IMG/VR virus record: IMGVR_UViG_3300028025_000563
Location: 1 to 58,017 of that record
Reading direction: 5' to 3' (one strand)
From: a virus
DNA: 58,017 nt
The notes under the pieces were generated by a model. That model saw only the letters and a list, made by a program, of their open reading frames with translations, did not search any database and was not told the DNA's origin. Shown piece by piece: positions 30,588 through 40,223 of the stretch (position 1 is the first letter of the stretch; every line of letters begins with the position of its first letter). The translations under genes were made by a program, and so were the position numbers.

Positions 30588-32518
30588 CTTCTGCCGTCTT
30601 TTCTAACATCTAAACGTGGCGTACCTAATTGCCACTGTGTACCCAGCGTATCTGATTCAATCCTAAATGCCAACTGTCTACCACGCACCCTTGTATACAC
30701 AATCTGCGTAAACTGCTGCACGTTATAAGTTTGAACCGTACCGTAGTTCTGAGCTGATCTTACCAGTGGTGATGGCGCTACGTTATATGGTGCGCCCGGA
30801 TTCTGTTTAGGACGCATCGTAAAATTCACACGCGGATTCTCAGGTGGCGCAGTATTTGAGCCATCAAATGTGATATCGGGAATCATTCTCCACACAAACC
30901 CGTAGTTGTGACCATCATCAATATCAAAGTCGGATGACTGGATATAACAATCAATAGGGCTAGGTGGGTTAGTTTCGCCGTTATCTACAAGCGCTTCGTG
31001 GTAAACAATAATATTGTTTGGTGTCGCTGCCTGTGGGAATGGTCGTAATGGGCTGTCTAGCCAAGCAGTACGTTCTAACGAGCCGTAGTACCACACGCGA
31101 TCTAGGTAATTAAAGATAACGTAACGGTCAATCGTTGTGGAGTTAGCAGAGCAGTAGTACCACCATATCTCACTAAAACCTTCGTTGGTCCCAGCAAAAC
31201 ATTGGAAGAACTGGTCTCTGTTGATGTCGTTATAAATGTATGTACGAACCGCGCATGGCAATGTTTCCACACGACCTGAATACACATAGAACTTATCCAC
31301 ACCCATCCAGTACACAACGCCGTTAGCCGTAGCCATTGCATTTGGAGAGACAACTGAAATATTGTCTGCTAGTAAGGTAAAGCCATAAACATTAGGTGGT
31401 CCTAAATACTGCATGGAATAAATAGCAGCATCAGTCCACACCACAATCTCTTGACGAGTTTGTAGCGCACCAATAATTGTTGAGCCGTGAGATAGTCTGT
31501 AACTACCTGCCTGATTAATTGCAGATGGTGTCCAATCCGTATAGCTCTCTTGTGCTGTCCATCTAATTAGTAATGGATCAAGTGCTGTTGTTCCATACGC
31601 ACCATAATCATTACAACCAAAACAGATAACAATACGTGATGTATCAGACACCATGACCTGATTAATAAAAGCAGGCACATCCGTACCAGAAACCAACACA
31701 CCTCTTGTGCCAAATGCAGGTGTAGCGCCACTGCCTGGCTGCCATAGATATAACGCACTACCACGCGGCGAGAATAGTAAATCCTCACCAAAGTTCTCTT
31801 GGCTCCATAGTCTTAACTGCTCACCAAAGCCAGTGGTGTAGCCAGAACCCCAAGTACCACGAGACCAAGGACCAGTACCCCAGCCAGTGCTGACTGTAAA
31901 AGCATCAAAGCCTGTTTGTATTTGATATTCAGAGTCTGTAGCAGAGCCACCATTACCTACGTCAGAAGCGTTTGATAATACAGCAGCACCGGGAGAGCCA
32001 ATAGGGGAAACAACACGAGCTTCAATGGTATAAACCGTACCAGATACAATTCCAGAGATTTGATATTCTTGATTTAAAACAGCAGCAGTAATGTTGCCGC
32101 CTAAACTTACGGCATTAGAGAACGTAACAAAGTCTCCAACTTGTAAGCTATTAGCACCTGAATCCGTTACAGTAATCGTAGAAGAAAAAGGTGCCGTAGT
32201 AACAGCAGCAAACGTCGTGCTGTTTAAATTGGTTTCACGGATTGGTGTAATATCGTAATACGTGCCGCCGTCTTCTACATAGAACTTTAAGTTAGTGCCA
32301 ACACCTAGCAAATTAAACTGTTTGAGTGTTATCCAATTCCACATGGAACGGCAAATGCCTAAGAACGTGTTGTAAGACAGTGCTGCCCAACCACCTATCT
32401 TCTCAGGATAGCCAGAACGAAATCGAACTTTGTCGCAGTCAAACCAACCACCTTCGTTGGCTAAAGAAGTACCCTCACGATTAACGCCCGGACGAAACTG
32501 TAACTTCTGTAATGGCAT
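30584..32518 (-). CDS. Tail nozzle / DNA-stabilisation-type protein (644 aa)
   Basis: The N-terminus LQFRPGVNREGTSLANEGGW then DCDKVRFRSGYPEKIGGW is a conserved opening of a large beta-rich phage tail protein. The rest is beta-propeller-like with repeated W, Y and G positions. Size, composition and position near the adaptor/fibre genes fit the T7 gp12 or P22 gp10 class, but this assignment is by analogy. Confidence 0.65.
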   Translation of the reverse strand: MPLQKLQFRPGVNREGTSLANEGGWFDCDKVRFRSGYPEKIGGWAALSYNTFLGICRSMWNWITLKQFNLLGVGTNLKFYVEDGGTYYDITPIRETNLNSTTFAAVTTAPFSSTITVTDSGANSLQVGDFVTFSNAVSLGGNITAAVLNQEYQISGIVSGTVYTIEARVVSPIGSPGAAVLSNASDVGNGGSATDSEYQIQTGFDAFTVSTGWGTGPWSRGTWGSGYTTGFGEQLRLWSQENFGEDLLFSPRGSALYLWQPGSGATPAFGTRGVLVSGTDVPAFINQVMVSDTSRIVICFGCNDYGAYGTTALDPLLIRWTAQESYTDWTPSAINQAGSYRLSHGSTIIGALQTRQEIVVWTDAAIYSMQYLGPPNVYGFTLLADNISVVSPNAMATANGVVYWMGVDKFYVYSGRVETLPCAVRTYIYNDINRDQFFQCFAGTNEGFSEIWWYYCSANSTTIDRYVIFNYLDRVWYYGSLERTAWLDSPLRPFPQAATPNNIIVYHEALVDNGETNPPSPIDCYIQSSDFDIDDGHNYGFVWRMIPDITFDGSNTAPPENPRVNFTMRPKQNPGAPYNVAPSPLVRSAQNYGTVQTYNVQQFTQIVYTRVRGRQLAFRIESDTLGTQWQLGTPRLDVRKDGRR

Positions 32519-32527
32519 GTTTGCCTC

Positions 32528-33601
32528 TTACGCTTTGATGATGAAGTAAATACCGATATAAGGCGGTAAGTTTGCATTTGTTCCGCTTGAACCAGTCGTA
32601 CTATTCGATACGCTAATACCTGTAGTTATTGAGCTTGTTGCATTTCTTGTATCTCCGGGACTAGAATTCATCGCGGCTAATGGACCAGATGAAAAGTTTC
32701 CATTAACTCCACCCATAGTATGGAAATGCCCCGGATCAGTAACCGTCGCAGTATGCGTGTGGCTTACAACAATTGCGTTTGCAGAACCGCCCGTAGACGC
32801 AGCGACATAAGTTGTACCAGCACCTATAGGCATACGGTCACGATAATCAGGCAAGTTAAACGTAGTAGTGGTATCGCCTGCACCAAATGTTATGCCCACT
32901 ACAGCAAACAAACCTGCATATGTAGTACGTGATACCGCTGCACCATTACATAATAAATAGCCAGATGGTGCTGTCGCTGTAGGCCACATAGATAAAGTAC
33001 CCGTAGGAACCGCTGCACCTGCCGCCGCGCTTACAAAAGCCGTTGTTGCAAGCTGCGTTGTGTTTGTGCCTGCTGCCGCAGTTGGACCAGTTGGAATTCC
33101 AGTAAATGCAGTAGTCCCTGTTACAGCAAGATTGCCTGTAATAGTTTCATTTCCACCTATGGTTAAGTTGCCCGATACGTAGTCAAGTTGGTCAACAATG
33201 TTTGTACCATCACATCTAATAATTACTGTTCTGCCCGCAGGGATAGGCACACCAGTACCAGCCGCAGTTGTATTGCCAGCCACAGTACTTGCATACACCG
33301 TTGCGGTATAGATACTTGAATTCTTAACTACGTACAGTTTAGTTACAGGTGGTACATACGCTGCAAAAGCTGCTGTTGTAGTAGTCGTTAAGTTAAACGC
33401 CGCACATCGCGCTTGGTCTGCTGCACCGTCTTGTACAGTTAAGGCTTGAGCCGCTGATGTAATAGAAACATTAGCCAACCCAGCGATAGCGTCCTCGATG
33501 AGTGTGCCTAAGTTTGTATTAGTGATAGTCCCCCACGTACCGGAGTTTCCTCCGTTGGCCATAAGCTCAATACGTAGATCGGGTGAGAAGGTACTAGGCA
33601 T
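32528..33601 (-). CDS. Tail-collar domain fibre protein (357 aa)
   Basis: Residues about 198-270, GTLSMWPTATAPSGYLLCNG, then YAGLFAVVGITFGAGDTTTT and FNLPDYRDRMPIGAG, are the phage tail-collar domain. The N-terminal part (LRIELMANGGNSGTWGTITN) is a conserved virion-anchoring module seen in many phage fibres. The C-terminal end (..SGTNANLPPYIGIYFIIKA) is the standard collar-fibre finish. Host recognition is likely. Confidence 0.9.
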   Translation of the reverse strand: MPSTFSPDLRIELMANGGNSGTWGTITNTNLGTLIEDAIAGLANVSITSAAQALTVQDGAADQARCAAFNLTTTTTAAFAAYVPPVTKLYVVKNSSIYTATVYASTVAGNTTAAGTGVPIPAGRTVIIRCDGTNIVDQLDYVSGNLTIGGNETITGNLAVTGTTAFTGIPTGPTAAAGTNTTQLATTAFVSAAAGAAVPTGTLSMWPTATAPSGYLLCNGAAVSRTTYAGLFAVVGITFGAGDTTTTFNLPDYRDRMPIGAGTTYVAASTGGSANAIVVSHTHTATVTDPGHFHTMGGVNGNFSSGPLAAMNSSPGDTRNATSSITTGISVSNSTTGSSGTNANLPPYIGIYFIIKA

Positions 33602-33603
33602 AA

Positions 33604-34107
33604 TTAATCCTTAGATAAATACGTAGCTCGTTCGTCTTTTCGACGGTTTACAAGCCCTTTAAATTCCTTGCCAGATGCAAATCTATATAGCATAAATGCC
33701 TCCGCAGCGCCATCGAAATCGCCCCGATTGTGCTTCATCCGCATACTGGATTTTTGCAGCGCACCTAACCCAGCATTAAACGAAAAAGAGCAGAGTGCGT
33801 CAAAGCGCCCTTGAGTAAGATTAGCGGGACAAAGACGTAGTACGCCTCGCTCAAACCTAAGTAAGTCTGTTTGCAAAATGCTATCAACTTCCTCGTCCGA
33901 TAATGTGCGATCCCACTCTTTTGGGCATGAGTAAAATCCAGTAGCTTTGGCATGTTTACGCTCCTCTAAAGTCATGGCTAGATGTGCTGGCGGGGCTATT
34001 AAATGACCAACGCCAGTCGTCCAAAGGAGAACAACGTCCAAATAGGGCTTCTTCCTGACACCCTCGTGGTGGCGCAGCATCTGCCTAGCTTTGTCGGACA
34101 TTCTCAT
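33604..34107 (-). CDS. Lysozyme, GH24 T4-like endolysin (167 aa)
   Basis: HHEGVRKKPYLD (13-24) with E15 and D24, then LWTTGVGH (28-35) form the E-D-T catalytic arrangement of phage lysozymes. SFSFNAGLGALQKSSMRMKH matches the conserved C-lobe. No signal peptide is seen, so export depends on the holin encoded immediately upstream (ATGA overlap). Length is normal. The D-to-T region has VVLLW where many relatives have a shorter G-containing loop. Confidence 0.93.
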   Translation of the reverse strand: MRMSDKARQMLRHHEGVRKKPYLDVVLLWTTGVGHLIAPPAHLAMTLEERKHAKATGFYSCPKEWDRTLSDEEVDSILQTDLLRFERGVLRLCPANLTQGRFDALCSFSFNAGLGALQKSSMRMKHNRGDFDGAAEAFMLYRFASGKEFKGLVNRRKDERATYLSKD

Positions 34108-34589
34108 TTTTTACTAAACGCCTGAGTGCCGAACCAAAACGCGATAATGGAAGCTAGAATCTGCATCTCATCAGCATCAAATACTTCTTTGATTGCTTCC
34201 ATAAATGGTACACCTGTAGACCACGCCCACCAGATACTTGCCATATCAACGGCAATCAATAATCCTACAAATAGATACGTTACTACCGGACGAACCGATG
34301 CGCGAAGGTTGATTACCCACTGTGATGCACCCTGACCGATTGCTATGTCATGTGCATACATTGCCTGACGTTCAGCGGAGGTAGCCTCGATCTGTAGATG
34401 CTGCGTGTGGATTTCCTCGATGCGCTCTTGAGACTGTAATCCAGCAGCCTGTAGTCTAAGCTGGGACTCAATCTGTAACTGAGCTAACTCTAGTTCGTGC
34501 TTCTTGTCAGATTTATCCTGAAAGAAGTCTAGCAACTTTGGTAAACCGCCCATCAGGAAAGATAGCGCGGTGGAGATTAGTGTCATCAT
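34104..34589 (-). CDS. Holin-like membrane protein (161 aa)
   Basis: An N-terminal hydrophobic segment (LISTALSFLMGGLPKLLDFF), a coiled coil (HELELAQLQIESQLRLQAAG...), then SVRPVVTYLFVGLLIAVDMA and a last hydrophobic segment (ILASIIAFWFGTQAF). This resembles the three-TM holin-type family with a W/V-R-P entry to the second TM. It overlaps the lysozyme start by ATGA, the usual holin-endolysin arrangement. Confidence 0.72.
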   Translation of the reverse strand: MMTLISTALSFLMGGLPKLLDFFQDKSDKKHELELAQLQIESQLRLQAAGLQSQERIEEIHTQHLQIEATSAERQAMYAHDIAIGQGASQWVINLRASVRPVVTYLFVGLLIAVDMASIWWAWSTGVPFMEAIKEVFDADEMQILASIIAFWFGTQAFSKK

Positions 34590-34852
34590 TTTTTACCTCT
34601 TTCTTCTATAAGTTTGATACGTACTTGTAGGTCGTGGATGTCGTGATAAATTGCTTCTTTCATTGCATGGCGACGCTCGGCAGATAGCGGAGAATCAGTA
34701 GGGATACCTTGTTCAGTAATCAAAGCTGGCATTTGCCCTTCTATCTTTACTAGGCGCTCATTGAAAGAACCAACTTGATTGAGTAACCAGATAATTGCTG
34801 ACACCAGCATTGGCACTAATGCCTTTAATATATCTTCCATCTTAAAGTTCAT
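34586..34852 (-). CDS. Small membrane-anchored coiled-coil protein in lysis cassette (88 aa)
   Basis: One N-terminal transmembrane helix (ILKALVPMLVSAIIWLLNQV) is followed by a charged helical region (FNERLVKIEGQ... and HDLQVRIKLIEERGKK). The layout fits an inner-membrane spanin or a holin partner, but it is shorter than usual Rz proteins and no lipoprotein partner is seen. Coupled to both neighbours by ATGA overlaps. Confidence 0.6.
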   Translation of the reverse strand: MNFKMEDILKALVPMLVSAIIWLLNQVGSFNERLVKIEGQMPALITEQGIPTDSPLSAERRHAMKEAIYHDIHDLQVRIKLIEERGKK

Positions 34853-35469
34853 TGCGTACCCTGTTTAAACATCCAATTAATAAACCATGCGAATCCTGCG
34901 ATGATTAGCGTAATTACAAAACCACCTACGCAGTTATAAATAATATTTAGTGTCTTGGCTCTAGCTCGCTTCTTGCGCATCTTCTCTGCAACTATTGCCA
35001 GCCTTGCTTCTGTTGCCGCTTTCCTAGCAGCTTCTGCTTTCTCTTCACGCTCTTTGCGTAGTCGGCTTAACCTATCCCAGAACTCATCCCACATCCCACT
35101 CTCATCGAAGTGGTAAATCATGATGTGCTTGATCTGGGCGTAATACTGTTTAATCTCCCGATCCATCGCCATCATTTCCATCACGTACTCAGCGTCTGAG
35201 ATTGGGTCTGCTACTGGCTCACCGGCAGCTATTGCTTGGTCTTGCGCTTTCTTAGCTTCTTCTAAATTGTTTCTACCTAACTCATACCTACTTGCCGCCG
35301 AGAAAAACTTTTTCACTGGTGAAAGTGATTCGCCTAGTTTCTTCCCCGACTCTATACATTCCTGAACACTATCTACTGCTTCTTTCGCCTCATCGGCTGC
35401 GGATTTTATGCCGTTTATAACTAACTTAATACCTGAAACGGCTAACCCTATGGTCATCGGGTCGATCAT
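34849..35469 (-). CDS. Coiled-coil protein with C-terminal membrane anchor (206 aa)
   Basis: A long helical region (KSAADEAKEAVDSVQECIES..., later SRLRKEREEKAEAARKAATE) ends with basic KMRKKRARAK and a hydrophobic IIYNCVGGFVITLIIAGFAW plus a short tail. Similar proteins sit in the lysis/tail region of aquatic podoviruses; function unknown. It is the first gene of the ATGA-coupled lysis cassette. Confidence 0.62.
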   Translation of the reverse strand: MIDPMTIGLAVSGIKLVINGIKSAADEAKEAVDSVQECIESGKKLGESLSPVKKFFSAASRYELGRNNLEEAKKAQDQAIAAGEPVADPISDAEYVMEMMAMDREIKQYYAQIKHIMIYHFDESGMWDEFWDRLSRLRKEREEKAEAARKAATEARLAIVAEKMRKKRARAKTLNIIYNCVGGFVITLIIAGFAWFINWMFKQGTQ

Positions 35470-35480
35470 GATTCATCTTT

Positions 35481-36050
35481 CTATGATTCATAAAGTATAT
35501 TTATAGTCCCAGCGTCAAATGCGTCTGTGCCGTTTGTACTTGTAATGCGAACTCGGTCTAATGTACTAGCAAGAGCTATAGCCCCACCTAATGTCCCAGC
35601 ATATGGAATACCATTAAGGCCATAAGCCCCGCTAATCACCCAAGTATTGCCAGATAGTAGTAAAAATTGTACAGCCCCAGATGTAATATTTGCGGTATTG
35701 CCGCCATATAATTGAACCCCATTTGAAAAGGTTACGGCTTGAGTACCTACAGCATTACCGGATAGCGCCATACCCCCGGCATAACCTGTGGTTGTAACCC
35801 CGGAAGAGGTGCCTAACTGCACCAAAATAAGTGCTGACCCATTAAGAGAAACGCTATTAAACATTACAGTAATACGCTTAACCGTAGATGGTAGTCCTGT
35901 AAAATCAACGCTAGTACCAGATGCAGAAACAGCAGTACCTGATGTAATTCCACCTGCGCTAGACCATGAACCATCGCCACGTAAAAAAGTAGTTGAGCTT
36001 GGTGTACCAGTAGCTTCTATTAATCCTGTTTGTACTTTAGTTAATGGCAT
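35481..36050 (-). CDS. Tail-fibre-type protein (189 aa)
   Basis: The N-terminal GLIEATGTPSSTTFLRGDGS is a module shared with the protein at 37733-38194 (ATGTPDSTTFFRGDNTW). The remainder is Ser/Thr/Gly-rich beta structure ending DAFDAGTINILYES, a common C-terminus of phage fibre tips. Host-binding is likely; target unknown. Confidence 0.68.
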   Translation of the reverse strand: MPLTKVQTGLIEATGTPSSTTFLRGDGSWSSAGGITSGTAVSASGTSVDFTGLPSTVKRITVMFNSVSLNGSALILVQLGTSSGVTTTGYAGGMALSGNAVGTQAVTFSNGVQLYGGNTANITSGAVQFLLLSGNTWVISGAYGLNGIPYAGTLGGAIALASTLDRVRITSTNGTDAFDAGTINILYES

Positions 36051-36062
36051 GATCTATTCCTG

Positions 36063-37310
36063 TTAAGCTGTGTATGAACCAGATGATGTAAACGTAAGAA
36101 TGGTGTTTAAACCAGACACTGTTACGGATGGAGACCCTGTTACTACGCCAGTATAGCTAGATGTAGGTACCGCAACTATTACTGCTCCAGACCCACCAGC
36201 ACCACCGTTATTAGTAAAGCCACCGCCACCTCCACCGCCTGTGTTAACAGTTCCGTTAGCACCATTACCTGTTCCGGCTACGCCGTTTCCGCCACCACCT
36301 GAACCACCAGTACCGCCAGTACCACCAGTATTTCTACAGCTACCACCGCCACCGCCAGCGTAATAAACAGATGAACCTGTAATGGTTGATAAATATCCAA
36401 TACCGCCATTACCACCATTATTTGTAGCGGCAGCACCAACTGCTCCACCGCCTCCTCCACCACCACCTGCACCTGTTGTTGTACTAGATGTAGACGTACT
36501 TACGCCACCACCAAAACCTTGACCTGCTGTACCTGATCCGCCAGCAATGCCTGTACCACCACCACCACCGCCAGAGCCTCCGCTATTACCAGCATATCTG
36601 CCTGCTAAGTTTGTACCACCATATCCACCACCAATAGCAGTAGCGCCAAAACCTGTTGAATCAGTACCATTAACAGCTTGCGCTCCACCATTTATTTGGC
36701 CTGCGCCACCTGCGCCAACAACAAAAGAATATGTTGTACCTACAGTTAATGACGCAGTATTAGCTACATATCCACCGCCGCCACCACCTCCACCATAAGC
36801 TGCTGCTCCGCCACCACCTGCACCGCCACCACCGGCAATAACTAAATAAGCTGCTGAATAAGTTTTTGATTGATTAAATTGATACCAATTTGCGCCGTCA
36901 TACCATTCGCAATAACCTGTTGTACTGTTGTAACGAAGTGATCCCGTAGTCGCAGATACGGGTCTTTGTGCTGTAGTACCTGAAGGAATATCAAAAAATC
37001 CAGTGCTTGTATTAGCTTGGTCAGATACCGCAGCAGGAGTTGATGCCCCGCCACCGCCAGCAATAGCTGGTAAGCCTAAATATAAAACGCCTATGTTGTT
37101 TGTACCTGTAGGAGGTGCAGGAGAAAATGTTAGTGTTACTCCAGATACGGTATATGTATTAGGGTTCTGCACCACGCCAGATATAGATACAATAATTGAA
37201 GTTGTACCGGCTGGCGCATACGACATCGTAAATGCAGTTGTTGATCCATTACCGCTGAACTGATCAAACGGAAAAGATGCTGTTGTTGGTTGTGCGCCTA
37301 TATATGACAT
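36063..37310 (-). CDS. Glycine-rich tail fibre / adhesin (415 aa)
   Basis: The anchor module SYIGAQPTTASF...NPNTYTVSGVTLTFSPAP (1-85) is shared with 40220-40888. A W-Y spacer (YCEWYDGANWYQFNQ) leads to a Gly-rich domain (AYLVIAGGGGAGGGG onward) with polyglycine tracts, like the polyglycine adhesins of other phages. It ends in a GSPSVTVSGLNTILTFTSSG phrase also found in 38550-40223. Low complexity means the internal repeats may vary between isolates. Confidence 0.78.
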   Translation of the reverse strand: MSYIGAQPTTASFPFDQFSGNGSTTAFTMSYAPAGTTSIIVSISGVVQNPNTYTVSGVTLTFSPAPPTGTNNIGVLYLGLPAIAGGGGASTPAAVSDQANTSTGFFDIPSGTTAQRPVSATTGSLRYNSTTGYCEWYDGANWYQFNQSKTYSAAYLVIAGGGGAGGGGAAAYGGGGGGGGYVANTASLTVGTTYSFVVGAGGAGQINGGAQAVNGTDSTGFGATAIGGGYGGTNLAGRYAGNSGGSGGGGGGTGIAGGSGTAGQGFGGGVSTSTSSTTTGAGGGGGGGGAVGAAATNNGGNGGIGYLSTITGSSVYYAGGGGGSCRNTGGTGGTGGSGGGGNGVAGTGNGANGTVNTGGGGGGGFTNNGGAGGSGAVIVAVPTSSYTGVVTGSPSVTVSGLNTILTFTSSGSYTA

Positions 37311-37313
37311 AAT

Positions 37314-37535
37314 TTATCCTAAAGCTATTTTGATCTCTTCTGGCGTAGAAGCAGCATCAATCTCTACCTGTATTGCAGCGTATCTATCTCTTATCTCTTG
37401 TCTTGCAGCTTCTGCGGCTGTAGCTTCACTAGGAATAGTCGCTTTAATATCTAGCGGTGCAAACTCCTCTGAACGTTTTAAGCGTCGTAGATCATGTGCA
37501 ATATTCTTAGCTTTGTCTATATTAATTACAATCAT
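37314..37535 (-). CDS. Small fibre-associated protein (73 aa)
   Basis: ATG 37535 is chosen: GGGAG stands 8 bases upstream and the ATG overlaps the previous stop (ATGA). A TTG 15 bases further upstream is also in frame. MIVINIDKAKNIAHDLRRLK..., then EFAPLDIKATIPSEATAAEA and AAIQVEIDAASTPEEIKIAL is predicted helical. Proteins of this pattern accompany fibre genes in aquatic phages and may be chaperones, by analogy. Confidence 0.65.
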   Translation of the reverse strand: MIVINIDKAKNIAHDLRRLKRSEEFAPLDIKATIPSEATAAEAARQEIRDRYAAIQVEIDAASTPEEIKIALG

Positions 37536-37723
37536 TCTGCGTACTCCCAAGCATTACGAAATGTTCTATCTGTAGGTATATCTGAAACGTCTACAATCTT
37601 GTATGGTTTACCCGCTGGCACATCTTTAGCAGCAATTTCTTCAATTGTTAAACCACATTCAGGAGCAGGTACTAGGATAGATACACCGCCTTCATCGTTT
37701 GGGTAAATTATTCTTTGGTTCAT
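37532..37723 (-). CDS. Small fibre-associated protein (63 aa)
   Basis: MNQRIIYPNDEGGVSILVPA, then GLTIEEIAAKDVPAGKPYKI and FRNAWEYAE. The same order of motifs is found in small proteins next to fibre genes of marine and freshwater phages. Function unknown. Its stop overlaps the downstream start by ATGA. Confidence 0.68.
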   Translation of the reverse strand: MNQRIIYPNDEGGVSILVPAPECGLTIEEIAAKDVPAGKPYKIVDVSDIPTDRTFRNAWEYAE

Positions 37724-37732
37724 AGTTTTCCT

Positions 37733-38194
37733 TTATCTAAAAACAGCCAAAGAGTTGTAGTTAGAATCGCCCATTGCTGTATTTGCAGCATGATAATTAA
37801 CAATCCTAAACGAACCTACTAATGGGGCAGAATAAGTATTAGTAGCAGATAAAAATACATTCATTAATCCACCGTTAGTATTAGATGATGATTGAGTCGG
37901 CCCTGTTACAACGCAATAGTTAATATCTGGCATAGCAGTAGTAAAGTTAAATGTAAAATTACCAACTCCATTGTCGCCAATACTTGAGCAATTACCACTT
38001 GCGTAAATTGATACTGTGCCGGTGCTATTAAAGTTTACCCATGCACGAGCGGAATAAGATGGCGCACTTCCAGAGGCTGTAGATAACGCAGCAACAACGG
38101 GCGCACTCCAAGTATTATCCCCACGAAAAAATGTGGTGCTGTCTGGTGTACCTGTAGCGTTAATACCGACCGCTGGAATTTTACTTATTGGCAT
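37733..38194 (-). CDS. Tail-fibre-type protein (153 aa)
   Basis: INATGTPDSTTFFRGDNTWS near the N-terminus is the module shared with 35481-36050. The rest (SARAWVNFNSTGTVSIYASG..., YCVVTGPTQSSSN..., SLAVFR) is a beta-rich tip of a type often found in fibres of aquatic phages. It ends the protein at SLAVFR. Host recognition is inferred. Confidence 0.68.
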   Translation of the reverse strand: MPISKIPAVGINATGTPDSTTFFRGDNTWSAPVVAALSTASGSAPSYSARAWVNFNSTGTVSIYASGNCSSIGDNGVGNFTFNFTTAMPDINYCVVTGPTQSSSNTNGGLMNVFLSATNTYSAPLVGSFRIVNYHAANTAMGDSNYNSLAVFR

Positions 38195-38539
38195 TTAACT
38201 TACCTCTACCCATGATAATGTTGGCTCATCCCAGATATACAGTTTTCCATCGGTAGGCATTGGCGTTGGAGCGTTCCACAAGCAAGTCTCTTCATCTAAT
38301 AACCAACTAGCATAAGGTTGTGGTGGGATAAACGCATCACGCTCTCTATCGTATGTGTATCCAATACCTGCATAGTTCTTACGTAAAGGTCTACCTTCTG
38401 GATGCTGACCGCCTAAAGTGTTATAAGAAGTCTGTATCCACTCACCCGGAGATGTATCAATAAACGTGTTAAAGAATTCTTGTTCAGCCACAATGACTTG
38501 AGTAACAATTCCGTCAACAACTTTTGCAAAATGTGCCAT
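38195..38539 (-). CDS. Conserved aquatic-phage fibre-associated protein (114 aa)
   Basis: MAHFAKVVDGIVTQVIVAEQ, WIQTSYNTLGGQHPEGRPLR, KNYAGIGYTYDRERDAFIPP, QPYASWLLDE and W-x-P are the conserved blocks of a protein widely found in cyanophages and other aquatic phages next to fibre genes. Its exact role is unknown. It starts at 38539 behind AAGGAAAT and ends directly before the next fibre gene. Confidence 0.8.
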   Translation of the reverse strand: MAHFAKVVDGIVTQVIVAEQEFFNTFIDTSPGEWIQTSYNTLGGQHPEGRPLRKNYAGIGYTYDRERDAFIPPQPYASWLLDEETCLWNAPTPMPTDGKLYIWDEPTLSWVEVS

Positions 38540-38549
38540 GTTTATTTCC

Positions 38550-40223
38550 TTACGCCGTATAAGAGCCAGAAGCTGTAAAAGTTAAAATAGTATTTGTACC
38601 ACTTGTTGTAACCGTTGGTGAACCAGTAGTTACGCCAGTATATCTAGCAGATGGGATAGATAAGATAACAACACCGGAACCACCTGCACCTCCGCCACCA
38701 AAGCCACCTCCGCCACCGCCACCTGTGTTAATAGACCCAGCAACACCGATAGTCGAGTAAATTGCACCCGTACCACCACCACCTAAACCGCCTGCGCCAG
38801 CAGTACCACCGCCTGCACCGCCACCACCACCAGAATAATAAGTAGCTGTACCTGTAATTGATGATTGGGTACCTATACCACCTGCACCGCCAACTGCAGC
38901 AGCACCAATTCCAGTTCCAGTACCGCCAACAGCACCTGCGCCACCCCCGCCACCCGCACCCGCACCGCCACCTGCACCGGGACCAGAATTACCGCCATTA
39001 TTACCCTGACCAGCAGTACCCGCACCGCCAATTGATGTTCCTGCAAATGCGGCACCAAAGCCACCACCACCTGATCCGCCCGGACCACCATTAGATGGAC
39101 TATAAGAAGGCCCCGTACCACCAGCGCCACCACCATTTGATGTTAATGAATTAAATGTACTGTTAACACCAACAACCCCCGGCGCGCCGTTACCAGCTCC
39201 AGCAGCGCCACCACCCCCAACGACGATTGGGTAATTTGTTCCTGAAGCAAGAGAAGTAACGCCGGTTAATAAACCGCCAGCACCACCACCACCTGCTCCT
39301 GAACCTGCAAAACCAAAACCACCGCCACCACCACCTGCTGCAATTAAATAGCTAATTGAATAAAAAGGAACTAAAGAACCAGAAGAAGTAAAGGTATGTA
39401 TTATATTGCCGCCTGATGATGTTACTGTGCCACCAGCAAATACTTGTGTACCAGCATAGCTAATAATAATTACACCTGAACCACCAGAACCACTTATACC
39501 TGCAGCATTATTTCCAAAAGAACCGCCACCACCTGCGCCAAGATTTGCGGTTCCAGCAGTTCCATTACCTGATCCACCACCTGCACCGCCACCACCCGCA
39601 CCGCCTGCTGTTGCCGCAACCCCTGATGATAATGATGAACCACCAACACCACCACCACCTGCATAAGTTATAGCAGAGCCTGATAATGAATTTGATGCTC
39701 CTGCACCACCTGCACCGCCACTTGTCCCTGCTGCTCCAGCACCACCACCTGAACCGCCACGCCAAGGAACGCCACTAGGCGCATTACCACCAGCATTACC
39801 TTGACCTGCTGTACCTGATCCACCTGTGTCTGTTGCTCCCGCACCTTGAACTCCAGCGCCACCACCTGAGCCACCGCTTACACCATTAGATACGCCCGGA
39901 GTTCCACCACCACCACGCCCTCCGCCGCCTCCACCTATTGATGTTACTGTAGCTAAACCTGTCCCTGAAACTACAGAATTTGTGCCAATAGAACCTGCAA
40001 CCGCCGTAGCCGTCCCTGCCCCACCTGCACCTACAGTAATATTGTATGCATTTGCGGTATTTAATGTAAATGTAGAAGTTAAAAAACCACCTGCTCCACC
40101 GCCACCGCCACCGCCACCACCCGCACCGCCACCACCAGCGCCACCACCAGCAATAATCAAATAGGACGCTGTTACTGGTACCCCAGTAGGAACACCAATA
40201 AAAAGCATTTGCTGGATTGTCAT
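38550..40223 (-). CDS. Tandem glycine-rich tail fibre / adhesin (557 aa)
   Basis: The protein contains two copies of the Gly-rich adhesin domain. Copy 1 starts ASYLIIAGGGAGGGG (about 19) and copy 2 starts ISYLIAAGGGGGGFG (about 290). Each ends in a [IV]-x-[LI]-[HT]-[FT]-[FT]-[AS]-S-G-S finish (HTFTSSGSLVPF and LTFTASGSYTA). The second end matches the end of 36063-37310. Duplication within one gene and between genes points to recombination among fibre modules. It overlaps the previous gene by ATGA. Confidence 0.78.
   Translation of the reverse strand: MTIQQMLFIGVPTGVPVTASYLIIAGGGAGGGGAGGGGGGGGGAGGFLTSTFTLNTANAYNITVGAGGAGTATAVAGSIGTNSVVSGTGLATVTSIGGGGGGRGGGGTPGVSNGVSGGSGGGAGVQGAGATDTGGSGTAGQGNAGGNAPSGVPWRGGSGGGAGAAGTSGGAGGAGASNSLSGSAITYAGGGGVGGSSLSSGVAATAGGAGGGGAGGGSGNGTAGTANLGAGGGGSFGNNAAGISGSGGSGVIIISYAGTQVFAGGTVTSSGGNIIHTFTSSGSLVPFYSISYLIAAGGGGGGFGFAGSGAGGGGAGGLLTGVTSLASGTNYPIVVGGGGAAGAGNGAPGVVGVNSTFNSLTSNGGGAGGTGPSYSPSNGGPGGSGGGGFGAAFAGTSIGGAGTAGQGNNGGNSGPGAGGGAGAGGGGGAGAVGGTGTGIGAAAVGGAGGIGTQSSITGTATYYSGGGGGAGGGTAGAGGLGGGGTGAIYSTIGVAGSINTGGGGGGGFGGGGAGGSGVVILSIPSARYTGVTTGSPTVTTSGTNTILTFTASGSYTA

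Noticed and set aside
36063-40223. Long open frames opposite the glycine-rich fibre genes (Pro/His-rich products)
   Set aside because: They are mirror frames caused by GGN-rich codons and lack ribosome-binding sites.
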